NCBI GenBank assembly: GCA_965601455.1
Contig: OZ271831.1
Coordinates: forward strand, 2,108,001-2,172,000
DNA length: 64,000 bases
From: JANQEU01 sp965601455
GTDB lineage: Bacteria; Bacteroidota; Bacteroidia; Cytophagales; Cyclobacteriaceae
Reading direction: 5' to 3'
The first letter of the stretch is position 1. Each line of letters starts with the position of its first letter. The notes under the pieces are model-generated. The model was not told the DNA's origin. It saw only the letters and a list, made by a program, of their open reading frames with translations, and ran no database searches. Below, in pieces: positions 20,101-29,451 of the stretch. The translations under genes and the position numbers were made by a program.

Positions 20101-20257
20101 TAATTTCTATCTATCAGGTTTGCATTCCTATGCCAAAGGTGACCCGGTACCCATTCCAACATTTGTGTATTATATAGTTGGAATCATCCTCTTTGTAAGT
20201 GCTCTGGCTGCTATTAATGGTTATCGTCTAAACCCATTACGAACAAGGTCAGCATAG
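17198..20257 (+). CDS. ccsBA: Cytochrome c biogenesis protein CcsBA (ResB-CcsA fusion)
   Basis: The 1019-residue protein joins a ResB/CcsB part (membrane segments at about residues 5-28, 45-66 and 78-95, a long periplasmic domain, then a segment near 415-435) with a CcsA part at the C-terminus holding about eight membrane segments. The tryptophan-rich haem-handling motif WGRYWGWDPKETW lies near residues 908-920. The system II fusion exports haem and ligates it to CxxCH sites in the periplasm, matching the three c-type cytochromes around it. It is an essential partner of the block rather than an electron carrier. Symbol follows common use for the fused form. Confidence 0.93.
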   Translation: MKIINFLFSGMLMGILLIIFAVAIGYATFIENDYDATTARVLIYNARWFEVLMLLMVINFSGMIFTRQLYRKDKLNILVIHISLVIIILGAALTRYLGSEGMMHIRNGQVSNTFISADTYISITSPEVSFRDKIMLSVKAEDFYQSSMTLGSEKIDLKISRYYDNAIEKVVRTPEGLPQSTGILSLIVQGPEETQTIYLKRGESKSINDLGISFGDTTISKNIHIVEESGGLLIRLPLDYQSDKIDSSGRTHSKYVPLKQMARYKFYGMTLVLHEYIESGILKYGTAENENQKGERIIDVVVNDVENSFKVGQSYLLQVGDQKAAIRIGAMVTELPFSIHLKEFQLDRYPGSNSPSSFASEIVLIDKRKNLIQPYRIFMNNILSYEGYRFYQSSYDPDEQGTVLSVNDDYWGTNVTYVGYFLLFSSLIFSFFTPKTRFARLLKKFENVRAKRQSITISIFLFFFLSVPPHLNAQHTNARLPIVTKEHAEKFGKLQVQNPHGRMMPVNTMASDVLVKIYKKDTYEGLTADQVFLEMIVSPFDWMMKPLVKIGDDELKELLGVTEDYARYIDFFSRQGVYKINEQVNEAYRKKPALRSKFDKELIYVDERVNVFTMITEKTTLRIFPLSHLPNDAWGTPTEFEATVVMLSLDSLFSEYQTKLLEAKVSNDYSYADEMLSAIDSYQKTAGQSVILSDNLIQMEVFYNQSDIFKRLFPIYLTLGVLLSALFFTQVFKPSVKVTGFNKTLAAIVMASFAFHTFGLILRWYISGHAPWSNGYESMLYISWVTVLSGLIFMNKSQMALAVSTMLAGVTLLTAHMSWMNPEITNLVPVLKSYWLTIHVATITASYGFLGLGAMLGFMNLCLMIFRSTKNQQRVNLILSELSIIIEMSLIVGLVLLIIGNFLGGIWANESWGRYWGWDPKETWTLVTIIAYSFILHMRLVPGLKGQFSFNFFSLIAFGTVLMTYFGVNFYLSGLHSYAKGDPVPIPTFVYYIVGIILFVSALAAINGYRLNPLRTRSA

Positions 20258-20299
20258 CTCGGAAGAAATCTATATTTTATCTTAATTCTTCGCTTAGAA

Positions 20300-20327
20300 A
20301 TCGTGCATCATTCTGTACAAGCACGAT
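20300..20327 (+). terminator. Possible terminator after ccsBA
   Basis: ATCGTGC (20300-20306) and GCACGAT (20321-20327) form a 7-bp stem with a 14-base loop about 40 bp after the ccsBA stop. The downstream tract CTTCTT is only partly T-rich, so support is moderate. Confidence 0.4.
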
Positions 20328-20472
20328 CTTCTTAACTGATAAGTGACGCATTGGCGCTTGATGAATATCATACTTTTTTTGCTGTTTCTTCAATTAATTA
20401 CATGTATAGCGAAAATGCAGTAGATGTCTGGATTTTCGTAATAAACACAGACTCTCAAAACACTTTTCATTC

Positions 20473-21525
20473 ATGAACGCGCATATTTCCAAACGACTTT
20501 CGACAGCTACTTTGGTAGCCATATTTTTTGCTTTCTTGATTGGTTGTGAGGGACCTATAGGACCTACAGGAGAAGATGGTATAGATGGCGATCAAACCTG
20601 TACGACTTGTCACGGTGACCTAACAATACAGACCATCGATATTCAATTTCATCAGTCAGTACATAGAGCTGGACAGGTGGCAGTTGAATACGCAGGTGGT
20701 AGAAGTTATTGTGCTGAGTGCCACTCCAATGAAGGATTTCGTGAATTTGCTCTAACAGGAGACGTTGAGCAAAATATCACAGCTCCAACTCCATGGGAAT
20801 GCTCTACTTGTCACAAAATTCACGAGTCATTTGATTCCACTGATTGGGACTTAAGGTTAGGGGATCCTATTTCATTCTTATATGACGCCTCGGTCACTGC
20901 CGATTTTGGACCTGGTAATCTATGTGCCAACTGTCACCAATCACGTAGACCTGAGCCTTCAGTAACCGGATCAGGATCTGATTTCGAAATTACCAGCAAG
21001 CACTACGGACCTCACCATGGTGCACAATCTAATGTGCTTTATGGGGCTGGTTTTGCAGAAATTTCAGGTTCCGCTTCTTATCCGGCACCTGGATCCGCGG
21101 CTCACTTTGCACAAAGCAGTTGTAATGGATGTCATATGGCAGAATACGCAGACGGACAGGGTGGGCACACCTGGAATCCTAGTATTGCGTCTTGTACTGA
21201 TTGCCACGCCGGAGCTACCGAGTTTAACCTGAACAATACGATGACTGAAGTTGCGGAACAACTTGATGAATTGAGAGACCTGTTACTTGCTCAAGGCGTG
21301 ATTGAAGAAGGTATTGAGGAGAACTTCGAGCTTAATCCTGAAACCGGAGATATCATTCTTGTCCTTGAAAGCGATGGATTCCATCCTGTGGTAGGAACGC
21401 ATACCATGCTGCAGGCACAGGCATTTTTCAACTGGGTGGGACTACTTGAGGATAGAAGTTTTGGCGTACACAACCCAGCTTATACCAGAGCTTTACTAAC
21501 CAACTCAATAGAAGCTATCGAATAA
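20473..21525 (+). CDS. Six-haem c-type cytochrome lipoprotein
   Basis: A lipoprotein signal ends at Cys25 (FFAFLIGCEG) and is followed by a short collagen-like stretch (GPIGPTGEDGIDGD). Six CxxCH haem sites follow: CTTCH (from Cys43), CAECH, CSTCH, CANCH, CNGCH and CTDCH. Many free histidines nearby could supply bis-His ligation. The last 100 residues carry no haem site. It lies 215 bp after ccsBA with its own upstream region, and ends before a bidirectional terminator. The multihaem character and lipid anchor suggest electron transfer at the periplasmic face or at the outer membrane; a catalytic role (for example nitrite or other oxyanion reduction) cannot be excluded. Confidence 0.9.
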   Translation: MNAHISKRLSTATLVAIFFAFLIGCEGPIGPTGEDGIDGDQTCTTCHGDLTIQTIDIQFHQSVHRAGQVAVEYAGGRSYCAECHSNEGFREFALTGDVEQNITAPTPWECSTCHKIHESFDSTDWDLRLGDPISFLYDASVTADFGPGNLCANCHQSRRPEPSVTGSGSDFEITSKHYGPHHGAQSNVLYGAGFAEISGSASYPAPGSAAHFAQSSCNGCHMAEYADGQGGHTWNPSIASCTDCHAGATEFNLNNTMTEVAEQLDELRDLLLAQGVIEEGIEENFELNPETGDIILVLESDGFHPVVGTHTMLQAQAFFNWVGLLEDRSFGVHNPAYTRALLTNSIEAIE

Positions 21526-21545
21526 ACGAAATATGTGCATGAATT

Positions 21546-21576
21546 AAAACGGTTGCCCTAACGGGTAACCGTTTTT
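21546..21576. terminator. Strong convergent intrinsic terminator
   Basis: A stem formed by AAAACGGTT plus CCC and GGG plus AACCGTTTT, with a TAAC loop and single mismatches, lies between the convergent multihaem and hemG genes. A-runs and T-runs on either side allow it to work in both directions. Confidence 0.85.
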
Positions 21577-21596
21577 ATTTTTGACCTGAATCCTAT

Positions 21597-22964
21597 TTAC
21601 CTATTCAGCAGAATTGCTATTTGCTTTGCTTGTTTGACTCTATCGGGAATACCAATACCATCACGTATATTCCCCGCTAACGTCAAGCCAGGAAATTTTT
21701 TCTGGATGTTATCAATTGCCTCCAATCGCTTGCCGGAGTTTATATCATATTGAGGTATTGCCCGGAAGTATCGGAAAATCCGAATTGTGTCAGGTTCCTT
21801 CATGTGACCGAGAGTTTCCCTCACTTCTGATAAAGCTATAGATTTTAACTCATCATCCGTTTTATCAATCATTTCAGGTTTTCTTATTCCACCCATAAAT
21901 ATTGATAGAATGGCACCTCCTTCAGGAGACCTGCCATCAAAAAGTGAAGAAGGAAAAAGAATTCCAAGTACCATTCGTTTTTCCAGGCTTGGTATGAGTC
22001 CACCAAAGGCCTTCAATTCTTTTCCTTGCCATTGTTTATAGCATGAAACTACCTGTACCACTTTTGCATACACCAGGTCTGAAATGGGCTGAAGCATTTG
22101 GTTTGGAACAAAAGGAAATATCGATTCAAGTTGGTCCCCATTAATGGTGGTAATTACCTTGTCTGCATGGATCTTGATATTGTCCTTTCCTGAGGCGAAA
22201 CTGGCAGAATACCTATCACTAATTCTATCGATTTTCAAATCATTAATGGATTTGTAAAAATTAGTGCTTCCAATGGATTGACTTAAAGCATCGATCAGTT
22301 GATGTAAACCTCCTTTCACGGAGAATACTTCCCTGGAAACTCTTTTCTCTATGTCAGATTTTGGTTCTTTCCTTTTCTTAATAGCACCCCTTATGAAACT
22401 CCCATAGTTCTGCTCCAGATTATAAAGCTTGGGTAGCGCATATCTTGTAACCAGTACATTTGGATTGCCTGCATATATACCACCTATGAAGGGATCAACA
22501 GCGTAGTTTAAAAAGCTTTCTCCAAGTCTTCTTTTAACGAGAGCAGCTACCGATTCATCTGGATTGGATCCCGGTTTTCGGAAAGGCTCGCCTAGAATTC
22601 GAAATTTATCCATTAAACTAAAAAGTGGAGTTGAAATAGCACTGATCAAACCTGAAGGCAGTGCATTCCATTGTCCTCCTTTCCATATCCATCTATATTT
22701 TGCTGTGTCATCCGCGATCTCTACCGTAATCTTGTTTGACAGATCGTCAAATAATTCAACAAGTTCAGGAGAGCCAATAATACCGGTATTTGGACCTTTT
22801 TCAAAAATGAAACCATCTTCCTGGATGGTTTCAATTACGCCACCAATGTGATCGGACTTCTCGATCACGGCTACCTTTTTCCCTTCTTTTTGCAAATAGT
22901 AGGCCAGGGTTAGACCTGTTAATCCGGCTCCAATAACAATGCAGTCTACTTGGGTGTCAATCAT
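21597..22964 (-). CDS. hemG: Oxygen-dependent protoporphyrinogen oxidase
   Basis: The FAD dinucleotide fold is at residues 9-36 (VIGAGLTGLTLAYYLQKEG, then VAVIEK). Further family marks are GFIFEKGPNTG, FIGGIYAGNP, and the C-terminal GNIRDGIGIPD that closes the FAD site. The length of 455 residues fits protoporphyrinogen IX oxidase of the HemY/PPOX flavoprotein type, which makes protoporphyrin IX with oxygen in late haem synthesis. Databases name this type hemG or hemY. It is a single gene here, but haem supply fits the neighbouring cytochrome block. Confidence 0.93.
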   Translation of the reverse strand: MIDTQVDCIVIGAGLTGLTLAYYLQKEGKKVAVIEKSDHIGGVIETIQEDGFIFEKGPNTGIIGSPELVELFDDLSNKITVEIADDTAKYRWIWKGGQWNALPSGLISAISTPLFSLMDKFRILGEPFRKPGSNPDESVAALVKRRLGESFLNYAVDPFIGGIYAGNPNVLVTRYALPKLYNLEQNYGSFIRGAIKKRKEPKSDIEKRVSREVFSVKGGLHQLIDALSQSIGSTNFYKSINDLKIDRISDRYSASFASGKDNIKIHADKVITTINGDQLESIFPFVPNQMLQPISDLVYAKVVQVVSCYKQWQGKELKAFGGLIPSLEKRMVLGILFPSSLFDGRSPEGGAILSIFMGGIRKPEMIDKTDDELKSIALSEVRETLGHMKEPDTIRIFRYFRAIPQYDINSGKRLEAIDNIQKKFPGLTLAGNIRDGIGIPDRVKQAKQIAILLNR

Positions 22965-23167
22965 TGTTGTCTTCGATAGGTATTCTGGGTTTGATTTCTA
23001 TTCAATTATATATTTTATAAGCATTAATTGTTCTGATGAACTCGTACAATTAGGGTGATATTTTGCAGGTTAAATCGCATAGCTAAAGGAACCGGCAGGG
23101 CATTCTCCCTGGATGTCACATTTCAAGATTAATATTGCATCCACTCAACTCCAAATTCTGTAGTAAA

Positions 23168-26100
23168 ATGAAAACGTCTTCTTTAGTCTGTATCCTGTTA
23201 TTGTTACTTGATGTAGGTCTCTTCGGACAAACAAAATACATGGGGCAGCTAGAAAACCTAAGGGTTCGGAGTATAGGACCCTCCAACATGAGTGGAAGAA
23301 TAACCGCTATTGATGTCGTGAAAAATGATCCAAATACGATGTATGTAGGCGCGGCCAGTGGGGGAGTTTGGAAATCAGAGAATGGAGGCACTCGTTGGGA
23401 ACCGATTTTTGATGATAATCCAACGCAAAATATAGGTGCAGTTGCGATCCAACAAGATCAACCTAATGTGGTATGGGTTGGAACCGGCGAAGGAAACCCT
23501 AGAAATTCCATGAATCTAGGAATGGGCCTGTTTCGAACCTTGGATGGTGGTAGAACCTGGCAGCATCTGGGACTGGAGAAAACAAAGACGATTCATCGGA
23601 TAATTATTCATCCTGGTAATGAAAATGTAGTGTACGTGGGAGCCATGGGTGATCCATTTACTCCAGGACCTGATAGAGGACTATTTAAGACTGTTGATAG
23701 GGGAGAAACATGGGAGAAGATCCTATTTACCAATGAACAATCGGGAGTAGCTGATATGATAATGGATCCAAATAATCCGAACAAACTATTTGTAGCACTG
23801 TATGATCATCGAAGAACACCTTTCAGTTATGTCTCGGGAGGGCCGGGTTCAGGGCTCTTCATGACTATCGATGGTGGACAGAATTGGAAGAAAATAACGG
23901 CCGACGATGGATTACCAGGAGGAGACCTGGGTCGGATTGGTTTGGCGATAGCACCCAGTAATCCGGATCGGATTTACGCCAAGATCGAAGCCAATAGAAA
24001 TGCTTTATACCGAAGTGAGGACGGGGGATATTCGTGGAAAATGGTTAATGACGAACCCAGATTTACAAATAACCGACCATTTTATTTCCAGGAACTTGCC
24101 GTAAGCTCCGATGATCCGAACCTTCTTTACAATATCTATCAACCTTTATCGGTCAGTTATGACGGAGGAGAATCCTTTGATCCTGTCCCACAGATACCGG
24201 CTGACGAAACCAAGGGTATACATGCAGATTTTCACGCGTTTTGGATGTCTCCTGATGATGCAAATTTCTATATCATCGGAGGAGATGGAGGTATCGGCAT
24301 TACCCGCGATAGGGGTGAAAGCTGGTTTTTTCCAGAAAATATACCCGTTGGACAGTTTTATCAAGTGAATGTCGATGAGGAGTTACCCTACAACGTATAT
24401 GGAGGTCTTCAGGATAATGGAAATTGGTACGGACCAGGATACGTTTGGAGACGAGGAGGAATAAGAACCCTGTACTGGCAGTATCTGGTTGGTGGAGATG
24501 GATTTTATATTTCACCTGATGCGGATGACCCTGGTTTCGGATATGGAACTTCTCAAAATGGTAGTCTATATCGTTATGACAAAGTAGGTGGTTATTACAG
24601 TAGTATTAAACCCTCAAAACCAGACCAATATCCCAGGTTAAGATTCCACTGGAACGCGGCTTTTGCCCAGGATCCACATGATAATTCAAGAGTATACTAC
24701 GGGAGTCAATTTGTACATACAAGCGGGGACAAGGGCAAAACATGGGAAATCATTTCGCCCGATCTGACTACTAACAAACCCGAGCAACAAAAGAGAGATT
24801 ACGGTGGATTAACTCCGGATGCCTCCGGAGCAGAGTTCTATAACTCCTTGTTGGCCATAGCTCCAAGTCCGCTTTCTGAAAGTGTGATCTGGACCGGGTC
24901 AGATGATGGACTAATTCATGTGACCAGAAATGGCGGTGGTAGTTGGACTGAAGTGGGTAAGAATGCCAAAGGAATCCCTCCAGGAAGTTGGGTGGCCAGG
25001 ATACATGCTTCAAAGTATGAAGAAGGAACGGCATGGGCTGTGATCAACAACTATCGAAAAGGAGATTTCCGTCCATACTTAATCAAAACTACAGACTACG
25101 GTCGCAGCTGGAAGTCTATGGTGGACGCATCCGATCCGGTTTTTGGATATTCGTTAAGCTTTATTCAGGATCCAGTTGAACCAAACCTCGTATTTCTTGG
25201 AACAGAAAATGGATTATGGATTAGTTTCGACCAGGGGGAGAACTGGGAAAAATTCGAAAATGGTTATCCTTCTGTTTCCACTATGGATCTGAAGATACAG
25301 AGAAGAGAGTCTGCATTAGTTATTGGAACTTTTGGCAGATCCATCTGGATTGTGGATGACCTACAGGCACTGAGAGTAGTGGCAGGGGGAAAAATACGAG
25401 ATAACCTCACTTTGGCCAAGGTGAATTCTGCGGTGCAGGTGAAAGGTATTTTCATTAATGCACCAGGCAATATCTGGACTGGATTTCATACGACTTTTCA
25501 AGGTGATAATCGACCCTTTCGAAATACTAGTATTCCATTTTTCATTGAAAGCATTCTTGAAGGAGAAGTGGTGCAGGCTACTGTCTTTAATGAAAAAAAC
25601 GAACCACTTATTGAAATCTCTTCTAACAAGGAAGTTATCCGAGGATTAAACTATCTGAACTGGAAATTGGATACCAGTATCGATCGATTACCCGGAAGTT
25701 GGGTGACAGAGGAATCCAGGGGCATTCCGGTACTTCCGGGGAATTACAAGGTTGTGGTTTCTTACGGCAAAGAAGCTGATTCCACTGTTGTTGAAGTGCT
25801 ATCTGATCCACGTTTCGATTTTAGCCCGGATATTGATGAGACTTTGTTTGAAGCTCAGACGTCTATCAACAATATCCGAAAAGATATTATACAACCTCTT
25901 GAGAAGTTGGAGGAGAATAAAAAGTCCATAAATCGACTGGTAAACTTTCTGGAATCATCCGAGGAAAAAGCCCTGATCGATGAGGCTGAAGGTATGATAG
26001 GTAAAATCGATAGTGTTAAGTACCTAGCCATTGGACAACCTGTAGGAAGGCAGGTAGGAGCATGGCAAACATTTGAGGTGACACCGATAAAGAACATTAG

Positions 26101-26278
26101 GGAAGCAGAACGTAAGTTTATGTCCAGCCATTCAATGCCATCGAATCAGGAGTTCCGTCTCATTCAAAAGGCCAGGGAAAGTGTCGATGTCTTTATGGAG
26201 GCTTACTCACAATACGTTTCAGAGATATGGGTACCATTCTGTGAACGAGTGGAAGAGGAGGGATTAACCTGGGAGTGA
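23168..26278 (+). CDS. Secreted BNR/sortilin-like beta-propeller protein
   Basis: A signal peptide (ending LFGQ) sets the start at 23168. The next 720 residues carry repeated Asp-box/BNR motifs such as GGTRWEPI, GRTWQHLG, GETWEKIL, GQNWKKIT, GYSWKMV, GKTWEIIS, GGSWTEVG, GRSWKSM and GENWEKFE, typical of the sortilin VPS10-type ten-bladed propeller or sialidase-like fold. A non-propeller C-terminal domain of about 300 residues follows, with a coiled-coil-like part near residue 910. Many Bacteroidota encode such proteins next to peptidases; an enzyme activity has not been firmly assigned, and protein binding or turnover is likely. Confidence 0.88.
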   Translation: MKTSSLVCILLLLLDVGLFGQTKYMGQLENLRVRSIGPSNMSGRITAIDVVKNDPNTMYVGAASGGVWKSENGGTRWEPIFDDNPTQNIGAVAIQQDQPNVVWVGTGEGNPRNSMNLGMGLFRTLDGGRTWQHLGLEKTKTIHRIIIHPGNENVVYVGAMGDPFTPGPDRGLFKTVDRGETWEKILFTNEQSGVADMIMDPNNPNKLFVALYDHRRTPFSYVSGGPGSGLFMTIDGGQNWKKITADDGLPGGDLGRIGLAIAPSNPDRIYAKIEANRNALYRSEDGGYSWKMVNDEPRFTNNRPFYFQELAVSSDDPNLLYNIYQPLSVSYDGGESFDPVPQIPADETKGIHADFHAFWMSPDDANFYIIGGDGGIGITRDRGESWFFPENIPVGQFYQVNVDEELPYNVYGGLQDNGNWYGPGYVWRRGGIRTLYWQYLVGGDGFYISPDADDPGFGYGTSQNGSLYRYDKVGGYYSSIKPSKPDQYPRLRFHWNAAFAQDPHDNSRVYYGSQFVHTSGDKGKTWEIISPDLTTNKPEQQKRDYGGLTPDASGAEFYNSLLAIAPSPLSESVIWTGSDDGLIHVTRNGGGSWTEVGKNAKGIPPGSWVARIHASKYEEGTAWAVINNYRKGDFRPYLIKTTDYGRSWKSMVDASDPVFGYSLSFIQDPVEPNLVFLGTENGLWISFDQGENWEKFENGYPSVSTMDLKIQRRESALVIGTFGRSIWIVDDLQALRVVAGGKIRDNLTLAKVNSAVQVKGIFINAPGNIWTGFHTTFQGDNRPFRNTSIPFFIESILEGEVVQATVFNEKNEPLIEISSNKEVIRGLNYLNWKLDTSIDRLPGSWVTEESRGIPVLPGNYKVVVSYGKEADSTVVEVLSDPRFDFSPDIDETLFEAQTSINNIRKDIIQPLEKLEENKKSINRLVNFLESSEEKALIDEAEGMIGKIDSVKYLAIGQPVGRQVGAWQTFEVTPIKNIREAERKFMSSHSMPSNQEFRLIQKARESVDVFMEAYSQYVSEIWVPFCERVEEEGLTWE

Positions 26279-26291
26279 GCTTCGTTTAGGA

Positions 26292-26738
26292 TTACTTTTT
26301 TAGTTTATCTAATGTGATAGAAGCTCTCATTTGCATCTTATCCCATGCCGTCATTTTGGAAAACAGTTCACCCATCTTCTCTTTTACTTTTTCAATAGCC
26401 TTATTCGGTCTGATCATGACCTTGAACTCCTCTATTTTGCCATCACTTGTCCATTTGATGATATCAACTCCATTGATTAGAATTCCGTCAATCTCACAGG
26501 TAAACTCAAGCATAGAATCCGTATCAGAATGGATTTCATTCACATACTGAAAGGTATTATTCTCATTAGCAAAGAACATGTGGTATGCATTGGTCAAATA
26601 GATAGCAGTGATTTTTCTTCCTTTTTGAGGTTGGAAAACAAGTGGAGAGTAGAACACAGCGTCTTTGTCTAAAAGAGCCTCCAGGTCCTCAATTTTCTTA
26701 TTATTGAGTAGCCGGTGCCATTCCTTTGCATTGTTCAT
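26292..26738 (-). CDS. NTF2/SnoaL-like protein
   Basis: The 148-residue protein begins with a pattern of the NTF2-like fold: WHRLLNNKKIEDLEALLDKDAVFYSPLVF, then a central helix and beta-strands ending in IIKWTSDGKIEEFKVMIRP. It has no signal peptide. The fold hosts small enzymes and ligand-binding proteins and the active site cannot be inferred. Its start lies one base past the stop codon of the calcium ATPase gene, so the two are surely co-transcribed; a functional link is possible but unknown. Confidence 0.8.
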   Translation of the reverse strand: MNNAKEWHRLLNNKKIEDLEALLDKDAVFYSPLVFQPQKGRKITAIYLTNAYHMFFANENNTFQYVNEIHSDTDSMLEFTCEIDGILINGVDIIKWTSDGKIEEFKVMIRPNKAIEKVKEKMGELFSKMTAWDKMQMRASITLDKLKK

Positions 26739-26739
26739 A

Positions 26740-29451
26740 TCAACGGTATCCGAAAAGAATTTTAACCGTATCCTGGTAGATCTGTTCTCCTGAAACTACA
26801 AACTTCCGTATGAAATCAACCGGAATAATAAGAACAGAAAAGAGCATGACCAGCACCCATTCATCCCAGTTGAGTGGTACAGTCCTCAAGATTTGACCTC
26901 CCACATAAGTGAAAGCAACTTGCAGGATGATGATTAGGAAGATGATCTGAATGAATCGCCTATTCCGTCCGATGTGCTCCAGGAAGTTGAGGCCTCTTGA
27001 TCGCACATTTAGCATGTTAAATAGTACCTGGAAAATGAAGATGTTAAAAAAAGCGGTGATAAAGACTGCGTAATCATTTTCTCCACCTCTTGAAAACAGT
27101 TCTTTGAAATAGGGAACCTTGAGAAATGCCACGGAGAATATGGTAATAAATAGACCATTTACGAGAATCGATGAGATCATTTCTTTCGTTAGAATGCTGT
27201 CGTCCCTTTTAATGGGTTCGTCTTCCATGTACCGAGTTAGAGCGGGTTCTCCTCCGAGTGCAATGGCTCCGAGGGTATCCATTATCAAGTTGATCCAGAG
27301 TAGCTGAATAATTGTTAACGGGAATTCTACGTTTATAATAGGACCCAGGATTGTAATTGAAACGGCTGCTACATTCACAGTGAGCTGGAAAGTGATGAAC
27401 TTTCGAATGGATTGGAATATGGTTCTTCCGTATCGAATACCATTACTAATTGAATTGAAATTATCATCCAGGATCACAATATCTCCAGCCTCTTTGGTTA
27501 CTTCGGACCCACTTCCCATTGCAATACCGACATCAGATTGTTTCAAGGCTGCTGAGTCATTTACCCCATCTCCCGTCATACCGACCACCTTGTTTTGGGC
27601 CTTTGATATGCGTACCATTCTACTTTTGTCTGTAGGTAATGCTCGAGCTATTACCCGCAAGTTTGGCAATTGTTCTGCAATCTCTTCATCGGACATATTT
27701 TGTAGGTCCGAGGATTCCAGGACAACATTGGTATCGTCGTCAAGTAGGGCAGCTTCTTTCGCTATCGAGGCTGCAGTGCCTTTCCGATCTCCCGTGATCA
27801 TAACTACTTGAACGCCGGCCTGTTTAACCAGCTCTACAGAACCTTTTGTAGTTTCTCGGATAGTGTCCTGCATACCAATAACTCCTACCAGTATTAAACC
27901 CTTTGGTAAGGAGTCGGAATGGTTGAGACTTTCTTTTGAAACGGCTATAGTTAGCAGGCGAATACCTGCATCGGCAAGGCCATCCATGTAGGTGATCATT
28001 TCACGCTTATCCGCAATGGGAATAATTTTTCCATCTTCTGAAATTGCATGATCAATGTCGGTCATCAGTATTTCAGGAGCCCCCTTTACCATCACCAGAT
28101 GATCAGTTTTGAACTCGTCAAGTTTATGATCAAACTTTGACTCAGTTGCAGAGAATTTTCTAGTGCTGTTGAAGTGAATTTTGTAGACGTGTTCAGCATT
28201 CTCAACCAGTTCAAGGTCTTCATTCGGGCTGATATAACCTAATAGAGCTCGTTCAGAAAAATTTCCTCCGGTAATCTCTCCATCTTTGGTTCTATGGCTG
28301 GCGGTATTACCTGCTATAGCAATTCGCACATATTCCCTAAGCTTTCGTGGTATCTCTTCATATGTATTGTAGGTATGATTCGATCCTGTGATAAAGAACC
28401 TTGGTTCCAGCTTCCCTTTGGTCAATGTCCCGGTTTTGTCGGAAAAGAGCAGACTTAAGCTCCCGGCAGTTTCAATACCTAAAAGCTTCCGTACCAGAAC
28501 CTTTTCCCTCAGCATTTTTTGCATATTGAGCGATAGTACGATGGCTATCATCATGGGTAGACCCTCGGGTACTGCAGCAACTAGAACAATTATTGCCAGA
28601 ACAATGGCATCCAATGCGTCAGTAACAAGCAATTCCCATTGTGAAAAGTAATTCCCAATCTCAGTGGTATCAAAATTGTTTGCGATGACTATCTTTTGAA
28701 ACATGAAAACTACAAATAGGAAAGCCGCAGCGATGTATCCAAACCTGGATATCATATCTGCAAGGCCCTTTAATTTCACTTGCAGAGGGGATAAGCGATC
28801 ATCACCAAGTGATAATTCCTGGGAAAGTTTACCGTAAAAAGTATGATCTCCTACGGTATCCACTTTCATCACAGCTTCTCCATCCTCTATGACGGTTCCC
28901 CGATACAGACTGAATGAATTGGCAAGGTCTGTTTCATCTACTTTCGAATCTTCCTCAAGCTTAACTTTCTCTATGGGTTCGGTTTCACCCGTCAATGAAG
29001 CTTGATTCACTTTTACATCACCTTCGATTATGTATCCATCAGCCGGAATCTTGTCACCAGCCTGGAGCAGGATGAGGTCTCCACGAACCACTTCATTTAC
29101 CGGTATATCTACCAGTTCATCATTTCGAAATATTTTGCTCTTTATCCTTGAAGCTTCCTCCTGTAGTTGTTGAAAGGAAGCTTCATTCTTATGTTCTGAG
29201 AAAGTAGAAATTCCAGTTGCAAGTAAAACGGCAACAGCGATAGCGACAGCTTCGTACCATTCTGTCATTCCGAAGAAAGACAATACAAGAATGACAATTA
29301 ATGCAACGAGCAAAATGTAAATGATGGGATCCTTGAAGTTGCCGATTAATTTGGTCCAGAAACCTTCAACCTGTATTTCGCTTAATTCATTGTTTCCATA
29401 TCTTTCTCTAGATTCCTTGACCTGCTGAGACGATAGTCCTGAGTGTTTCAT
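26740..29451 (-). CDS. P-type cation (calcium) transporting ATPase
   Basis: The 903-residue protein has all P-type ATPase marks: TGETEPIEK in the actuator domain, the phosphorylation motif DKTGTLTKG with Asp338, KGAPE in the nucleotide domain, and the hinge MTGDGVNDSAALKQSDVGIAMG. The fourth membrane helix reads AAVPEGLPMMIAI, the PEGLP motif of calcium pumps, and the C-terminal domain has four more helices. The N-terminus (SGLSSQQVKESRERYGNNEL) is the usual cation-ATPase entry. It most likely exports Ca2+ (type IIA/IIB) at the cytoplasmic membrane. Confidence 0.93.
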   Translation of the reverse strand: MKHSGLSSQQVKESRERYGNNELSEIQVEGFWTKLIGNFKDPIIYILLVALIVILVLSFFGMTEWYEAVAIAVAVLLATGISTFSEHKNEASFQQLQEEASRIKSKIFRNDELVDIPVNEVVRGDLILLQAGDKIPADGYIIEGDVKVNQASLTGETEPIEKVKLEEDSKVDETDLANSFSLYRGTVIEDGEAVMKVDTVGDHTFYGKLSQELSLGDDRLSPLQVKLKGLADMISRFGYIAAAFLFVVFMFQKIVIANNFDTTEIGNYFSQWELLVTDALDAIVLAIIVLVAAVPEGLPMMIAIVLSLNMQKMLREKVLVRKLLGIETAGSLSLLFSDKTGTLTKGKLEPRFFITGSNHTYNTYEEIPRKLREYVRIAIAGNTASHRTKDGEITGGNFSERALLGYISPNEDLELVENAEHVYKIHFNSTRKFSATESKFDHKLDEFKTDHLVMVKGAPEILMTDIDHAISEDGKIIPIADKREMITYMDGLADAGIRLLTIAVSKESLNHSDSLPKGLILVGVIGMQDTIRETTKGSVELVKQAGVQVVMITGDRKGTAASIAKEAALLDDDTNVVLESSDLQNMSDEEIAEQLPNLRVIARALPTDKSRMVRISKAQNKVVGMTGDGVNDSAALKQSDVGIAMGSGSEVTKEAGDIVILDDNFNSISNGIRYGRTIFQSIRKFITFQLTVNVAAVSITILGPIINVEFPLTIIQLLWINLIMDTLGAIALGGEPALTRYMEDEPIKRDDSILTKEMISSILVNGLFITIFSVAFLKVPYFKELFSRGGENDYAVFITAFFNIFIFQVLFNMLNVRSRGLNFLEHIGRNRRFIQIIFLIIILQVAFTYVGGQILRTVPLNWDEWVLVMLFSVLIIPVDFIRKFVVSGEQIYQDTVKILFGYR

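Noticed and set aside
20473..21525. The multihaem protein as NrfA nitrite reductase
   Set aside because: No CxxCK catalytic haem site is visible and the protein is lipid-anchored with six CxxCH motifs.
22997..23160. Short CAGGG/CCCTG hairpin upstream of the BNR protein gene as a riboswitch or attenuator
   Set aside because: Only a 5-bp stem with no conserved leader or ligand-domain pattern.
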